NCBI GenBank assembly: GCA_910589415.1
Contig: OU342632.1
Span: forward strand, 54,892,997 to 54,956,996
Length of the DNA: 64,000 nucleotides
From: Malachius bipustulatus
Lineage: Eukaryota; Arthropoda; Insecta; Coleoptera; Melyridae
Direction of reading: 5' to 3'
In this document: positions 9,876-21,640 of the stretch, piece after piece
Layout: each line of letters opens with the position of its first letter
Position numbering within the stretch: the first letter of the stretch is position 1
Made by a program: the position numbers and the translations under genes
Notes under the pieces: model-generated
Databases searched by the model: none
Told to the model about the DNA's origin: nothing
The model's input: the letters and a program-made list of their open reading frames with translations, nothing else

Positions 9876-11700
9876 TTCTGCGACAATAAAGTGTGATTTG
9901 CTGCGAATACTTTACTATAATAGCAAAGTAACTTTATAAAGTAGTTTTTTACTCCTCGTAAAGAAAATTTCTCATTACTAAAAATAATTTCTGCTCTTAC
10001 TAAAAACTAAATTTGTTACCATTGTAGAAAACTTTACTGCCACTGAAGAATTATTTGCGATGCCTATCAAGTTACTATGCTGTGTCAGTAAAGTTTTTTC
10101 ACTGTACTTGTGAAGAGCTTTGTTGCCATTACAAAGTAACTTAGCCAGCCCTATGAAGTAGCTTTATTGTCTCAGTGAAGTCATTTTACTGTATTAAAAA
10201 AGAACTTTGCTGAACTATTAATGATTATATCCTGCGAGAAAATGAAAATGAAACTTGAAGCAGACTTCAAAAATAAATTTCTTATCTGAGATTGAATCTG
10301 TGAACAATCAGAATCAGAAAACCTTTCATTTTACACATTCAATCTCAGACATGAAATTTATTTTCGAAGCCTCATGACATTGTGTCGTTTTCATTCTGCT
10401 CACAGCACATTATTATTACATTCAGCATAATAATGAACAATTTTTTTTTATTCAACAATATATTATGGAACAATACAATACAAGTCAATTAAAAACAAAA
10501 TCAAAATACAAAATAAAATGTCAATTCAAACAAAACTAATATTATTAATATTTACTGACAAAAAACAATAAAAAATTCAGTCTTAAAAAACTTAACATTA
10601 ACTTACAGCATTGTTCTAACAAACTTAAAGCAAAGCACATTTTTCTTAAAGGTATTGTGTAATAAATGCAAAATGAGTAATAATTATCAGTAAAATACAT
10701 TAAAACTTGAAGCCTATTCTAGGCTTAAAAAAATAAAAAATTTTTACAAACAATACAATAAAACTACTCATATTGATACATAATCCAGATTATGTAATCA
10801 ACATGTAATCCAGATTGATCCATAATATCGTCCAGAAGATTGAAACTCTCATCATTGATTCCTTCCACTGTAACGAAAAATACTCACTTTACTGTGTACA
10901 ATACTAATAATAATACATCAGACACCGCAGCTCCAGAAGTCTGTCATATTTTAAATATTAACACGTGGTAGTTTATTTCCTTAATTATTACTGGATGGTT
11001 AGGTAAATAAATATTCATAATACTTACGTTCGAAGTTTTCAAAGTAATCCTGTCCATTCTGCAAGTTTTTTCTTCAAAACTGAACCATCACTGTTGTACA
11101 CGAACCGCTAAGTTTTATTAGCGAGTAGGTACGAACACTACGAACAGCATGGTGAGGAAAATGGCGATGGGGACGCAGCCGGCGTGGAAGTTGTTCCCCC
11201 AACCCCAACATCGATATTTATTGTATCGCACAGTTCATCACCTTGACCATGCATTTTACACGCCACTTCGCATCGGCGGTAGGGCACTAATGGCACAGAA
11301 TAACCCAACTGTTTATAGTTTATATAGTCTATAATAAGAGGAAGATCAGCCAGAATCGGAACCCCCGCGAAGGAAGATGAAGAAGCCGACAAGGACAAGG
11401 AACGAAACGAGACGCAAGACGCAATGCAATGCGCTGGTGCTGGCGCACTATGCGCATGCGACGGCAATGCGCAACGCAAGCAAAGGTGTTTACTTTCAGC
11501 AGATCGGTGTCTCCGCTCCAGCAGCATTTAATTCTTATTAAGAAAAAGTTATACCCATAGTTTTTCTTACCGTAGCATACACACATAATAGCTGTTGTGA
11601 ATTTAATTAATAAGAAATACACTTTACCGTCATAGCGTAAAGTAATATTTCTATTACAGCAATGTACTATGCTGTCTCAACAGAGAGTTTTAGTAAAGTG
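9876..11700. other. AT-rich region with iterated AGTAAAGT-type words; possible mobile element
   Basis: Words such as AAAGTAACTT, CAGTAAAGTT and CTTTACTGCCACTGAAG recur between 9885 and 10215 and again at 11620-11700 (TTTACCGTCATAGCGTAAAG, GTTTTAGTAAAGTG). This suggests the ends of one element with subterminal repeats, but no clean TIR or target duplication is seen. A small imperfect inverted repeat lies at about 10245-10395 (CAATCTCAGA words). A GC-rich island at 11130-11520 is listed separately. Confidence 0.3.
11130..11520. other. GC-rich island of unknown nature
   Basis: About 390 bp clearly richer in G+C than its surroundings, with open frames on both strands (about 129 codons on the minus strand). 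One plus frame contains an acidic, glycine-rich then proline-rich run, but no known domain. It could be an exon or transposase remnant, or part of a GC-rich element. No gene is called. Confidence 0.3.
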
Positions 11701-11957
11701 ATTTATTTTGTTGCAGAAAAATAAATGTTTAGTTATTGAAGGGAATTACACCACGACAGCTAAAAATAACGTAGCAGAATTTTCTTTAGCTCGACTTTTC
11801 TCAGTCTTGGAGCGAACATGTCTTGGCATGACCATGTTGCAGGTCTGGCGAAGAGTGCTTCTCAAAAACTTGGAACACTCTTCCGCACGAAGAAATTTTA
11901 TACACCACAACAGCTTCTCCTCTTATACAAGGCTCAAATCTGACCATCCTTGGAGTA

Positions 11958-12487
11958 AGGTAAGCTGGGGCAACTGGGTCATGATTTTACAACAGCTGAT
12001 GTAGTTGATGAATTTGAACTTATTTAATTCGAATAAGACTTGTTAAAATGAACTTCTGAATGTGTAGGGATCTTAAACAAGTCTACCTGTAAGAGATGCG
12101 CGAACCTTAAATTTATAATGCAATATGGTAATAAGTAAAATAATTAAAATATTTTTTTATTTTTTTCGCGCTCCTGGGTCCAATTACCTCAGTAGAGTGG
12201 GGCAACTGGACCTGCTTTGTCTATTTTGTAGGCAAGATAATTGAATTCAATATGAGGTATCTGGACCTGTTTTAGACTGTGTCTATGTTTGGTACCATGT
12301 CAAAGATTTCAGATTTTGTATCAATTTACTCTACTTAGAGGTGTTGCAATGTTGATATTCATTGTTCTGACAAGTTAACAGGCTGATACACCGTAGCCAC
12401 CTGTTTGAATATGTTCGTGGCAGCAGATTAGAAAATGACAGACCCATGGCCCACTTACCCCCTGGGCCCAGTTGCCCCAGCTTATCT
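11958..12487. mobile_element. TA-flanked MITE with GCTGGGGCAACTGGG termini
   Basis: The inverted termini AGGTAAGCTGGGGCAACTGG and complement of CCAGTTGCCCCAGCTTATCT differ at one or two positions. TA stands at 11956-11957 and 12488-12489, and removal of the element plus one TA restores the LINE reading frame, which fixes the boundaries. A further internal GTGGGGCAACTGGACC lies near 12196. TA duplication points to the Tc1/mariner-pogo group. There is no coding capacity. Confidence 0.85.
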
Positions 12488-12738
12488 TACTGCTCACATA
12501 TTTGGATTGGGGACCCAGATTTGACAAAAAATTTAGACACTCTCGAACATCGAAGAAGAGTAGCTGACCTGAGTCTGTTTTACAGATATTTTAATGGAAG
12601 GTGTTCAAAATACGTGGCCCTCTTGATCCCACCAAGATCAAGACCGGGCAGAAATACACGCGGAGCCGCAGACGCTCATCCGTATCAGGTTCAGCTCGTT
12701 ACACCTCGTACCACCCTATTTCAGACTTCTTTTATGTA

Positions 12739-13591
12739 CCGGGTGGGCATCTAAGAATGAACAGCGGCCATATCTTGGGAAATATTGATCCTACAGTTTC
12801 AAAATGAAAATTTTCCAGACATAAGTGACTATGCGAAATGCAATGAAAATATTTTCAAGATGGTCGCACTTCCGGAAATACCGGAAGTTGACACCTACTT
12901 CGTTATTTTAAAGGGGACACCCTTTATATTATTGTATTTTTAAATTGCCTGGCAAAATCGAATACAGGTGGTTTTCACAATTGGAATTTAGGTTAAGTAG
13001 TTTATGAGTTATAAACAAGTGAAAATCGCAATTTTCAATTTTCAAAGCATCTCACATTGAAAACGGCTCAAGATATTTAAAAACGGCTTACATGTCCCTT
13101 ATTAACTTTTCACAAGGTATCCTATTAAGTAGTTTAGATTTTTCTACAGGGTGATGAAAAATATTTTAATTTTCATCACCCTGTATAAAAATTTAAACCA
13201 CATGGCAGCATACCTTGAAAAAAGTTAAGATAGGGACATGTAAGCCGTTTTTAAATATCTTGAGCCGTTTTCAATGTGAGATGCTTTGAAAATTGAAAAT
13301 TGCGATTTTCACTTGTTTATAACTCATAAACCACTCAACCTAAATTCCAATGGTGAAAACCACCTGTATTCGATTTTGCCAGGCAATTTAAAAATACAAT
13401 AATATAAAGGTGTCCCCTTTAAAATAACGAAGTAGGTGTCAACTTCCGGTATCTCCGGAAGTGCGACCATCTTGAAAATATTTTCATTGCATTTCGCATA
13501 GCCACTTATGTCTGGAAAATTTTTATTTTGAAACTGTAGGATCAATATTTCCCAAGATATGGCCGCTGTTCATTCTTAGATGCCCACCTGG
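12739..13591. mobile_element. Foldback MITE (853 bp, arms ~415 bp), TA-flanked
   Basis: Nearly the whole element is an inverted repeat: from CCGGGTGGGCATCTAAGAAT at the left to its near-complement at the right, with a tiny loop near 13165 (ACAGGGTGATGAAAA ... TTTTCATCACCCTGT). TA is duplicated at 12737-12738 and 13592-13593, and removal restores the LINE frame. The minus-strand open frame inside is arm sequence, not a gene. A related foldback, itself interrupted, lies at 36913-40445. Confidence 0.9.
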
Positions 13592-13716
13592 TACAGAACC
13601 GCATCACTTTGGAATAGCATTCCAAAGGGCGTGTTTCCCGAAGTATACAACCTACAGAGATTCAAGGCCAACGTGAATCAATATCTCCGCTCATGCACCG
13701 CTCTCAGAGCGTCATA

Positions 13717-14591
13717 GGGATTTCCTTGCAGTGCATGTACATTTTCAATTGAAAAAAATATATATATATACACATTAAGCTTATTTCACGAAGCCCGGTA
13801 CGTTGCACAGGTAACCGGAGTCCCGCCCTTAATAATAGACTTGATGGTGTGTATTATAACTGAAAGTGAAGAGAAACATCATATTAATCGAAGCAACCTG
13901 CGAGGGGTAAACATTTCACAACATACAAATCTGGTTATATCCTTAAGAATTTTAGAATCCCTGAACGTTCTGATGTCAATACATAGCCCACTGCACTAAA
14001 AGTATATACCCATCCGATTACCGGAAACCCTGCTTTGTTGCCACTTCTCAGGGCCTCGGATAAGCAGTATTAGCACAGAATATGTCTATTCTGTGGATAT
14101 ACAGTATACAGTACAGAACATCTAAGTGTCCCCGGATCCGGATAGACGAATTGTCTCTTTGTACAGGCTGGTTCGTCCTAGCGCAATTATTATCATCCTT
14201 ACGCTAATGGATACTTACTTACTACTAAAAAAAAAAACATTGTAGAAACTATTAATGTTTGAATAGTATTAAAGGTATATTACATTCATTAATTTCATTT
14301 TATTTCCGTTCATTAAGCTTTTACTTAAAAAAAGTTGCACCCAGAGTCCGGGTCACATGACATCTTTTGTCTCGTACAAAAAGGTAAACTATTTTTATTA
14401 CATTATCGGTATGCCATTGTAAATTGTACTGCAAAAAAGACATATATATAGGTACCTACTTATACAATTTCGATAGGATTTTTCGATAAAAATTCAAATG
14501 TAGCGTTTTTAACTTTTTTAATAGTTAAATATTAAATTTTTATTTAATAGGTTAATAAGATTTAACTACCATAAATTGTATAAGCCATAAA
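13717..14591. other. LINE 3' tail then featureless AT-rich sequence
   Basis: The first ~130 bp may be the 3' untranslated tail of the LINE fragment (short TATATATA run near 13761). Nothing else is recognised. Confidence 0.4.
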
Positions 14592-14990
14592 TACAATACG
14601 ACCTTTCAGAAAAGTCGGTCGTTGTTTAATTTTATGATACAGGCTGAGGTAAAAAAAACTGAATGAAACGGTAAGAGTCATATCTCTTACCGTTTCATGC
14701 AGTTTTTTTCGGTTTTTTCAGTTTTTTCATGCAGTCGGTTAAATAATTATAAAAAAGTTGCGCTGTTTTGAGACGAGTATTTGGCAATTTTTTTTCTCAA
14801 TAATCTCAGAATTTCCTGAAATATCCTGATCAAACTTGAAGCATGCAGATTTATTATTTTAGCCATATCTTCTTTATTATTGAAAAAAGATTTATTATTT
14901 TTTGTATGATGAGCTACTCAAATAATGAGCTACTCATTTGACGTTTCAAAAATTTCCAAAGCCGACTAGATCTTGGGGTTTTCGAAGTCA
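14592..14990 (+). repeat. GTCGGTTAAAT-family repeat arm (inverted copy at 23.7-24.06 kb)
   Basis: It begins with a CGACCTTTCAGAAAAG-like word, then CTTACCGTTTCATGCAGTTT, GTCGGTTAAAT, GCCGACTAGATCTTGGGGTT and CAACTTTTGTTTTTCTTATG. Nearly the same string in the opposite orientation occupies 23690-24065. The two may be the ends of one large inverted-repeat element or independent insertions. Confidence 0.6.
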
Positions 14991-15258
14991 ACTTTTGTTT
15001 TTCTTATGGCCACAAAAGTTAATTGCACCTTTAAATAAATAATTGTTTTTGCTCTGATTTTTTCATATTATAATTAGCAAAAAAATTTGTATCCGATAAC
15101 CCTCGAACTTTGATAAATGCTCAAAAATTTTATAACAACTTTCTCAAGCTTGTTGCTTGGCAACAGACCGACGCCTAAATTATCAATGTCCTTGGGTTAT
15201 TACTACTGTTAAACGTAAGTGTAAGTTCTATTTACTTTCATAAGTCTAATAATCTTAG

Positions 15259-15493
15259 GTCCGGTTGCACAAACGTTAAAGATCTGCCAGATAATTACTG
15301 ATTTTAAAATGCCCTGTATTATCAAAATGTTGGTCAGGTCAGGAAATAAATTCTACTCCCCTGTAGAAGAGTTAAATCACGGGTAAATAACAATAAAAGA
15401 TCATTCAAAATATTCACACATACTTTCAAAATTGGCAATTTAAAATCAGTAATAATATGACAAATCTTTAATTAACTTTTGTGCAACTAGCCC
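15259..15493. mobile_element. MITE with CCGGTTGCACAAACGTTAA ends
   Basis: The left end CCGGTTGCACAAACGTTAA continues into GATCTGCCAGATAATTACTG; the right end is its imperfect complement ending TTTTGTGCAACTAGCCC. About 235 bp, non-coding. The subterminal word AGATAATTA-TGATTTTAAA recurs at 45922-46163, which has different outermost termini. Confidence 0.7.
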
Positions 15494-16626
15494 TTAAACT
15501 ATATAAAGATAAAGATTTTTTATTTCTCGATACTTATTTTCGGGCTGCATGTGTGTTTTAGTTTTATGAAATATTACTAACCGGTTAACCGACGATTAAC
15601 TGGTTATCCTCTTCATCAGTAAAAAATAAAAAGCTATCGGTAATAAAAATTTAATAGATAAAATTATTTTATTCAATTAAAATTAGCACAAAATTATGTA
15701 CCTACTTCTAATGCCAAATTAACAAACATATTTGAAGTAATTATTATGTTCAAGTTCAACTGTTTGCTAATTTTAACTAAATAACAAATACTTTGTATTA
15801 TAAAAATAAAACAAAAGCAATTCATTAACATGAAAGGAACCAGAATAAGTGCCCTATCATAATCTGCCTTATAAATCAAGATTTATTGATAATGCAACAT
15901 GCAGGAGCAGGATGATGTCACATTACTCACATTACGCTACAAAAAGTCATAAACAGCTTCCAGAAACCTGTTTTCTAAATAATAAAAACAAAAACTAAGG
16001 AAGTAGGTACTTCATTCAAACTCAAACAAACCGGAAAAAATAATCCGACGACCGCATCTGATGGCCACCGTCAAAAAGTGAAGAAATTATTGAGAAAATG
16101 TTTCAAATTCCTCTCTGAAGTGTAAATAAATATACCAGACAGTGAGTCTTGCAATATTAAGATACCTACTTAGGTATATACTGTACACATATTTGAATTT
16201 TAAGCAATCCCTTATTATCCCTTACAATCCCAATTATTATTTTTTGCAGTCAATAAAAAGCTGCATTATCTGATTTATGATCCATTACTCTGTGAAGGTT
16301 CCTCACAACATCCCGGGCCAGCGATTAGTGTCTCTTGTATTTCTCTCTTTTTTCCTCTTTTTCCGAAAGTAGAATCATCCATCTTCTACCCTTTTCTACT
16401 TCCACTTCTCAAAATTTCAGTTCAGGGGTCTAAAGATTGCATCCAGTGTTACAGACTATCCGACTGCGGGAACCTTTCATTTCATTGGATTTTATACGCG
16501 TTTAAGATTATTATACCAGCAGTCTGCCGTTTTTTTTTTTAAGTTAGAAAATACATAGATAGAGGAGAGGACTATACCTAAAACGGTTAACCGGTAGTAA
16601 GATATCCATTCTATATTAATTACATA
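15494..16626. other. No feature seen
   Basis: AT-rich stretch; no coding, RNA or repeat structure recognised. Confidence 0.5.
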
Positions 16627-16628
16627 TA

Positions 16629-18250
16629 GGGTGGAGTGGGGTAAGTGTAACTGAAAAAAAGCATAGTTGCTCTTCTAAGGCCCAGTACAGATAAACAAAT
16701 GGAAATAGGTAGACAATTTTTTTACAGGGGGTTCCTTGTAGACTTACCAACACATTACAAAAATTAACTTTTTAAAAATCTGATATTTCTTTATTCAGTA
16801 AAAAAAAATGGTGTCGATGTCAAGGTGTTACACTTACCCCGCAATTTGGGGCAAGTGTAACATTCAACGATAATTTACATACAAATTTTGTATGTAAGGA
16901 ACTTTGGCAAGTGTAACATACTCATGAAAAATACCTTTTAAACAAAAAAAAAACCGCAAGATAATATCACTTTTAATAACAAAGTTATAAGCTTTTTTTG
17001 TAAATAAGAACCAGATTGAAACGTGACTGAACGTGAACAATTTTATTTAACATTATAAGCATCAAATGAAAGTGGGAAGGTTAATTCTCCTCACCGACCT
17101 ATTTGAGGTTCCAACTAACCTGTTACACTTACCCCGAGCAAATTGTTACACTTACCCCCTCTATCAATATAGAAGGGGTAAGTGTAACAGCCATTTTATA
17201 GGGTTAGGAGTTTTCCGTAACCGTTTTTTAACACAAAATATGGATTCCTGGTGAAAAACACCCCTGATGACAACATTGGGTTTAAAATTTATTATGTCAC
17301 AATAATTACAAAAAATCAATAAGAACAAGTCACACACTCCATATTTAAGTAAATCTGTATGACGTTAGTAAAACTCTTGTAAAAAAAATATCCAGTTAAT
17401 TGAAGAAAAAAAAAATCGTTTTATATAAGATATACACTGTGTCTCTTGAATTTATGGACATAGGGAATTCCCATGTTAAAATAAACTATTGTAAATATTG
17501 GCTCCCCTAATTATTTTACAGTAAAATGTCAAATGTAAAACTTATTCTTGAGGAAAGAAGCTGCTTCTTATGCTACAATTGGATTTTCATTTGGTTCATC
17601 CGCTTTCGATAAAATCAGGAAAAACTGAATGGTTTTTCGTAGTTTTTCAAGGTTGCTTTGCTTTTGACAGATAATGCTAAAAATTATTAATTGTCAATAA
17701 CTGATTGTTCTAAAGTAATTCATTATTTAATTTCCATTCATCATTAAAACTTTAAGTGGCAAAGTATTACTTTTCAAAGAAAAACTTGTTTATAAAAATG
17801 GATTATTACACCATTGAAGAAAAAGTAAAATTTATTGAATGTCATTACTCCCGGCAATTCATTTAGAAATATTAGAGATTTGTTATTATCTTATTAGCAT
17901 TATCTGTCAAAAGCAAAGCAACCTTGAAAACTACGAAAAACCATTCAGTTTTTCCTGATTTTATCGAAAACGGATGAACCAAATGAAAATCCAATTATAG
18001 CATAAGAAGCAGCTTTTTTTCCTTAAGAAGTTTTATATTTGACATTTTACTGTAAAATAATTAGGGGAGCCAATATTTACAATAGTTTATTTTAACATGG
18101 GAATTCCCTATGTCCAGAAATTCAAGAGACACAGTGTATACTCTAATAAACCTTTTAAATAAAATACAAAACTTCCATTTTTAACCTTACTTTAAAAAAA
18201 ATGGCCGACTGTTACACTTCCCCCGGTATTACACTTACCCCACTTCACCC
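16629..18250. mobile_element. TA-flanked element with nine GTTACACTTACCCC motifs
   Basis: Termini GGGTGGAGTGGGGTAAGTGT at the left and the near-complement ACACTTACCCCACTTCACCC at the right, with TA on both sides (16627-16628 and 18251-18252). The terminal motif GTTACACTTACCCC, or its complement, recurs inside: about 16636, 16827, 16848, 16906, 17122, 17144, 17175, 18211 and 18228. No transposase is readable. TA duplication suggests a Tc1/mariner-pogo group element; iterated terminal motifs may be transposase binding sites. It carries a second TA-flanked element (17435-18136). Confidence 0.8.
17435..18136. mobile_element. Nested foldback MITE with CACTGTGTCTCTTGAATTT ends
   Basis: Long inverted arms of about 250 bp start with CACTGTGTCTCTTGAATTT, and TA flanks both sides (17433-17434, 18137-18138). 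The central 200 bp open with a plus-strand ATG and a short frame MDYYTIEEKVKFIECHYS before stops. This looks like the first residues of a DUF4817-type transposase (aromatic-x-EE-hydrophobic pattern). It is probably an internal-deletion derivative of a Tc1/mariner-like element. Confidence 0.8.
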
Positions 18251-19012
18251 TACCTACAGGGTATTCTATAGTTAGAGTGCCAATCTAGCAATAAGTTGTC
18301 GCCCTGTGGGCCTTTAGAGTAGGTACATGGCTGAAATTTTCAGGAATGGGCTAAATACCTAATTTTCGTCAAAAAATCGTCCTGTGCAAAAAGGAACTAT
18401 TCAAAATTGTCAATTTTTTTGCAAAATGTGATAGTTTATAAATGAAACTTTGTTGTTCCAATTTTTCAAAATCTGTGATAGTTAAGTTAGAAAAACATCA
18501 AAACTGTTTCCGAAAAGCATTGCTAATACCATCATCGGAACTTTAAACAGCAATTATTATGTCGCTTCGGTGTACGGCAAAAATAGACTACCAGCTACTT
18601 ACTGCTTAATCGAGAATTTCTACAGAATAGCGACATTAACAGTGGATATTTCATACATATTTTGATAATGAAAATCTACAATTTGTGTATAAATGTAAGA
18701 CACAAATAATGTGCTAATTACTAAAGTGAAGTCATCCCTCATTTTGAAACGACTTAAATTAATGATTTTTTTTTTATTATTAAAAAAAAATAACAACTGA
18801 TTGGCACTTGCCTAGAGACACCGCGTACCTAAGTACCTATCTATATCATTTATCATTTTATAAATACATAATAGTAAAATAATATTAAAAAAAATAACAA
18901 AAATACTAATAAATAAAAGGTAAATAAATAATGACCTTTAATAAATTAATTATGAAAAAATCGGTCAATATTTACATCTGGGTATCTTACAGTTTCACTA
19001 TGGCACCTATAA
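18251..19012. other. No feature seen
   Basis: AT-rich with poly-A/T runs; no gene or repeat family recognised. Confidence 0.5.
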
Positions 19013-19745
19013 TACAGGGTGCACCATATATCCTATTCTCTATTGCTATCTCCTGAACGCTAAGAGATATAGCATATTATAGCATTTATAGCGTCGGTTA
19101 AATTAGAGAAAAGATGCGCAATTTTGTGGCCATCTCGAATCCGTCAAGACATACAAAATATCTGTGACTGCTCCTGAAATATCCTGAAAAAAACTGAAAA
19201 ATCGAGATTTCTTATATTATTTGCCATATCTTTCTGATAATTGGAAATTACTAAATAATTTTTTGTAGGCTTACAGAAGTCGTCAAGAGCTATACCCATC
19301 TGTCAGTATAAAAATGTTCAAGGCCGACTAGATCCAAGAGTTTTCACAGTCAACTTTCGTTTTTCTTATGGCCGCCATATTATTTTTTTTATGTCATTCG
19401 ATATAAAAAAATAATGGAAACAACAAATTAATAAACATAAAAAAAATTCTATGAAGACTATGAAAATTTTGAGATCCAGTCGACTTTGAAAATTTTTTAA
19501 ATGTCAGATGGGTAGCTCTTGCCGACTTATGTAAGCCCACAAAAAATTATTCATTAATCTCCAATAATAAAAAAGATATGGAAAAAATAAGAAACCTCGA
19601 TTTTTCAGTTTTTTCAGGATATTTCAGGAACGGTCACAGATATCTTTTATGTCTCGACGGAATCGAGATGGCCACAAAATTGCGCTCTTTTGGACTTGTT
19701 TAACCGACCCTATATAGAGAAGGATACATGGTGCACCCTGTAGAG
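19013..19745. mobile_element. Foldback element of the GTCGGTTAAAT family (full palindrome)
   Basis: The left side (ACAGGGTGCACCATATATCC ... GTCGGTTAAATTAGAG ... GCCGACTAGATCC) is mirrored on the right (AGTCGACTTTGAAAA ... GTTTAACCGACCC ... ATGGTGCACCCTGT). Arms are about 350 bp meeting near 19385. Non-coding. A short extra copy of the end (AGAGAAGGATTTATGGTGCACCCT) follows at 19743-19768. Confidence 0.8.
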
Positions 19746-20030
19746 AAGGATTTATGGTGCACCCTATATAGGGGTAGAGGACGTATCTATACCTATAGTA
19801 ACACTAGGAAGGTATTCATTTGCTTTGCAGATTCATGATTAGCAAAAAAATGGCACTAAAAATCGCAGTAGGGAGTCCGGTCCTGGTTAGCCGGCGTAAC
19901 ATATAAACATGCACCAGACCAGAGAGGTGATGAATACGTCAAGCCGGATATAAGCTTTCTCATATCGTATCCAGATTATAGGGACTGATGTTACGCTTTT
20001 TGGAATGAAAATATGAAATAAATTAAATTC

Positions 20031-21640
20031 AAAATAATAATCGTGCTACTATTGAAGAAAAATGAAATGAAGAAAAAAATAGCAATGCGACCGTAGTGTC
20101 AAAGAGGCCATAGTTGTGACCTTAATATTAGTTTGCAATGGCGGTTTTTACTTTCTTACCCACCCAGCACCCCTATTTCGCTCCTCGGTCCCGAAAAAAT
20201 TGATGGAACTTAGGATACGTAGATGTAAATATTTACCCAATTTAATTCACTAACAACACTTGGGCTTTACCACAGCCATACGATATTTATTTATATATTT
20301 ATTTTATTGGAGAAAAATCTCATGTAATAAGATTTTTTAATTTTTTATGAAATTTTGATACATTTTTTACTTTACTGACTGGACTACATATTGTGTATTT
20401 CACAAAAAGATTCTAATACATTATAAAACAAGATGATTCAGTGGTTAAGTACCATAAAATGAGACGGGTGTGAAGACATAAGATTTTATTCAGCAACGGT
20501 TTTACTTGCGTTTATTTTACTGCCGACCAGATAGGGATTTATGTTCAGAAATCATAATTTAGGAACAAACGAGTAAGTAGCAAACAAAAGAATCAGTCAG
20601 TTCCAGTCTTCCAGTTCACTCTTCAATTTCTAGGTGGTAGGTAAAGTATGTGTATTCTTTTACTAGTATCACAAAACTGTTGGTCTGCTGGAGAACTAAC
20701 CAGCTGGCATGCTGGTCTAAGAGGGCAAAAAATGTCAATATAGCAAGCAGCCCGCGGTAGGTATTCCGTGTTATGAAATTATTGTAAAAACAAAAAATTT
20801 AAACAATCAACGTACGTTATTATGCTCTGATCAAAATAAAATTCAAGCCATTAAAAGTACTTACCTATATTTTGATCATTGCATGTTAGCATGTTACCTA
20901 TTATTATAGGACCTACCTAAACCTATACAATAATGTGTCCAGTTGTAAGTGGCAGTAGGTACTACATGGGGATCTTGGAAACGGCAAGAGATACAGACTC
21001 GGTTAAATTAGAGAAAAGCTGCACAATTTAATGCTTAATGAGAATCTGAATTTTTTCTTTGAATATTTCCAGTCGTTGCTGAAATATCCTGAAAAACCTG
21101 AACAATCAAAATTTATTTTTTTAGCCATATCTTTTTTATTATTGGAAACTAATTAATTATTTTTTGTAGACTTACATTAGTCGTCAAAAGCTATCCCTTT
21201 CACATTATAAAAATTTTCAAAGCCGACTAAATTCCAGAGTTTTCATAGCCTACTTTTGTTTTTCTTATGGCCGCCATATTGATTTTTTCATGTCGTTCGG
21301 TATAAGATAAAAATCAAGGAAACAAAAATTAATAACATTCAAAAAAAATTTTATATTAATAATTATTATTATTTTTAATTATATTCTTTTTTCGAAAAAA
21401 AAACTTTTTTAAATATTTACATCCACGTATCCTAAGTTCCATCAATTTTTTCTGGATCAAGGAGCGAAATAGGGGTGCTGGGTGGGTAAGAAGCTAAAAA
21501 CAGTTATTGCAATCTAATATTAAGGTCACTAACTAAGGCATCTGTGGCACTATACGGTCGCATTGCTATTTTTTTCTTCACTTTCAGGGCAAGGAATATC
21601 TTCGAAATTAACAGTAGCACGATTATTATTTAGTGCTATT
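20031..21640. mobile_element. Element with ~200-bp inverted termini
   Basis: 20031-20245 (AATAATCGTGCTACT ... GCAATGCGACCGTAGTGTC ... CACCCAGCACCCCTATTTCG ... GATACGTAGATGTAAATA) is repeated inverted at 21403-21640. The interior of about 1.15 kb is non-coding and includes a copy of the GTCGGTTAAAT repeat at about 20990-21330. It fits a non-autonomous long-TIR DNA transposon; superfamily unknown. Confidence 0.7.
20990..21330 (+). repeat. GTCGGTTAAAT-family copy inside the long-TIR element
   Basis: Contains CTCGGTTAAATTAGAGAAAA, AGCCATATCTTTTTTATTAT, GCCGACTAAATTCC and TTTTCTTATGGCCGCCATAT in the same order as the copies at 14.6 and 19.0 kb. Confidence 0.6.

Larger units (their letters stand above)
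11790..13716 (+). pseudogene. LINE reverse transcriptase C-terminus, split by two MITEs
   Basis: Three exactly consecutive pieces of one LINE ORF2 C-terminus can be read: about 11790-11957 (LGANMSWHDHVAGLAKSASQ, LGTLFRTKKF, LLLLYKAQI, PSLE), 12488-12738 (YCSHIW, LDTLEHRRRVADLSLFYRYF, NGRCSKY, LIPPRSR, TSFMY) and about 13592-13716 (SLWNSIPKGVFPEVYNLQRF, KANVNQYLRS). The wording is typical of the post-palm region of Jockey/CR1-like reverse transcriptases. An in-frame stop in KAQI-stop-PSLE shows decay. The interruptions are a 530-bp and an 853-bp element, each flanked by TA, and the coding frame resumes exactly if each is removed with one TA. Confidence 0.85.

Noticed and set aside
11138..11622. 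Minus-strand frames of 129 and 97 codons in the GC-rich island
   Set aside because: Long because G+C is high; low-complexity residues and no recognisable family. Kept only as an unexplained island.
12601..12807. Second plus-strand frame overlapping the LINE fragment
   Set aside because: Out-of-frame shadow of the LINE reverse transcriptase remnant running into the foldback arm.
13324..13545. 73-codon minus-strand frame
   Set aside because: Lies entirely in an arm of the foldback MITE; the opposite arm shows the same sequence with changes that do not preserve coding.
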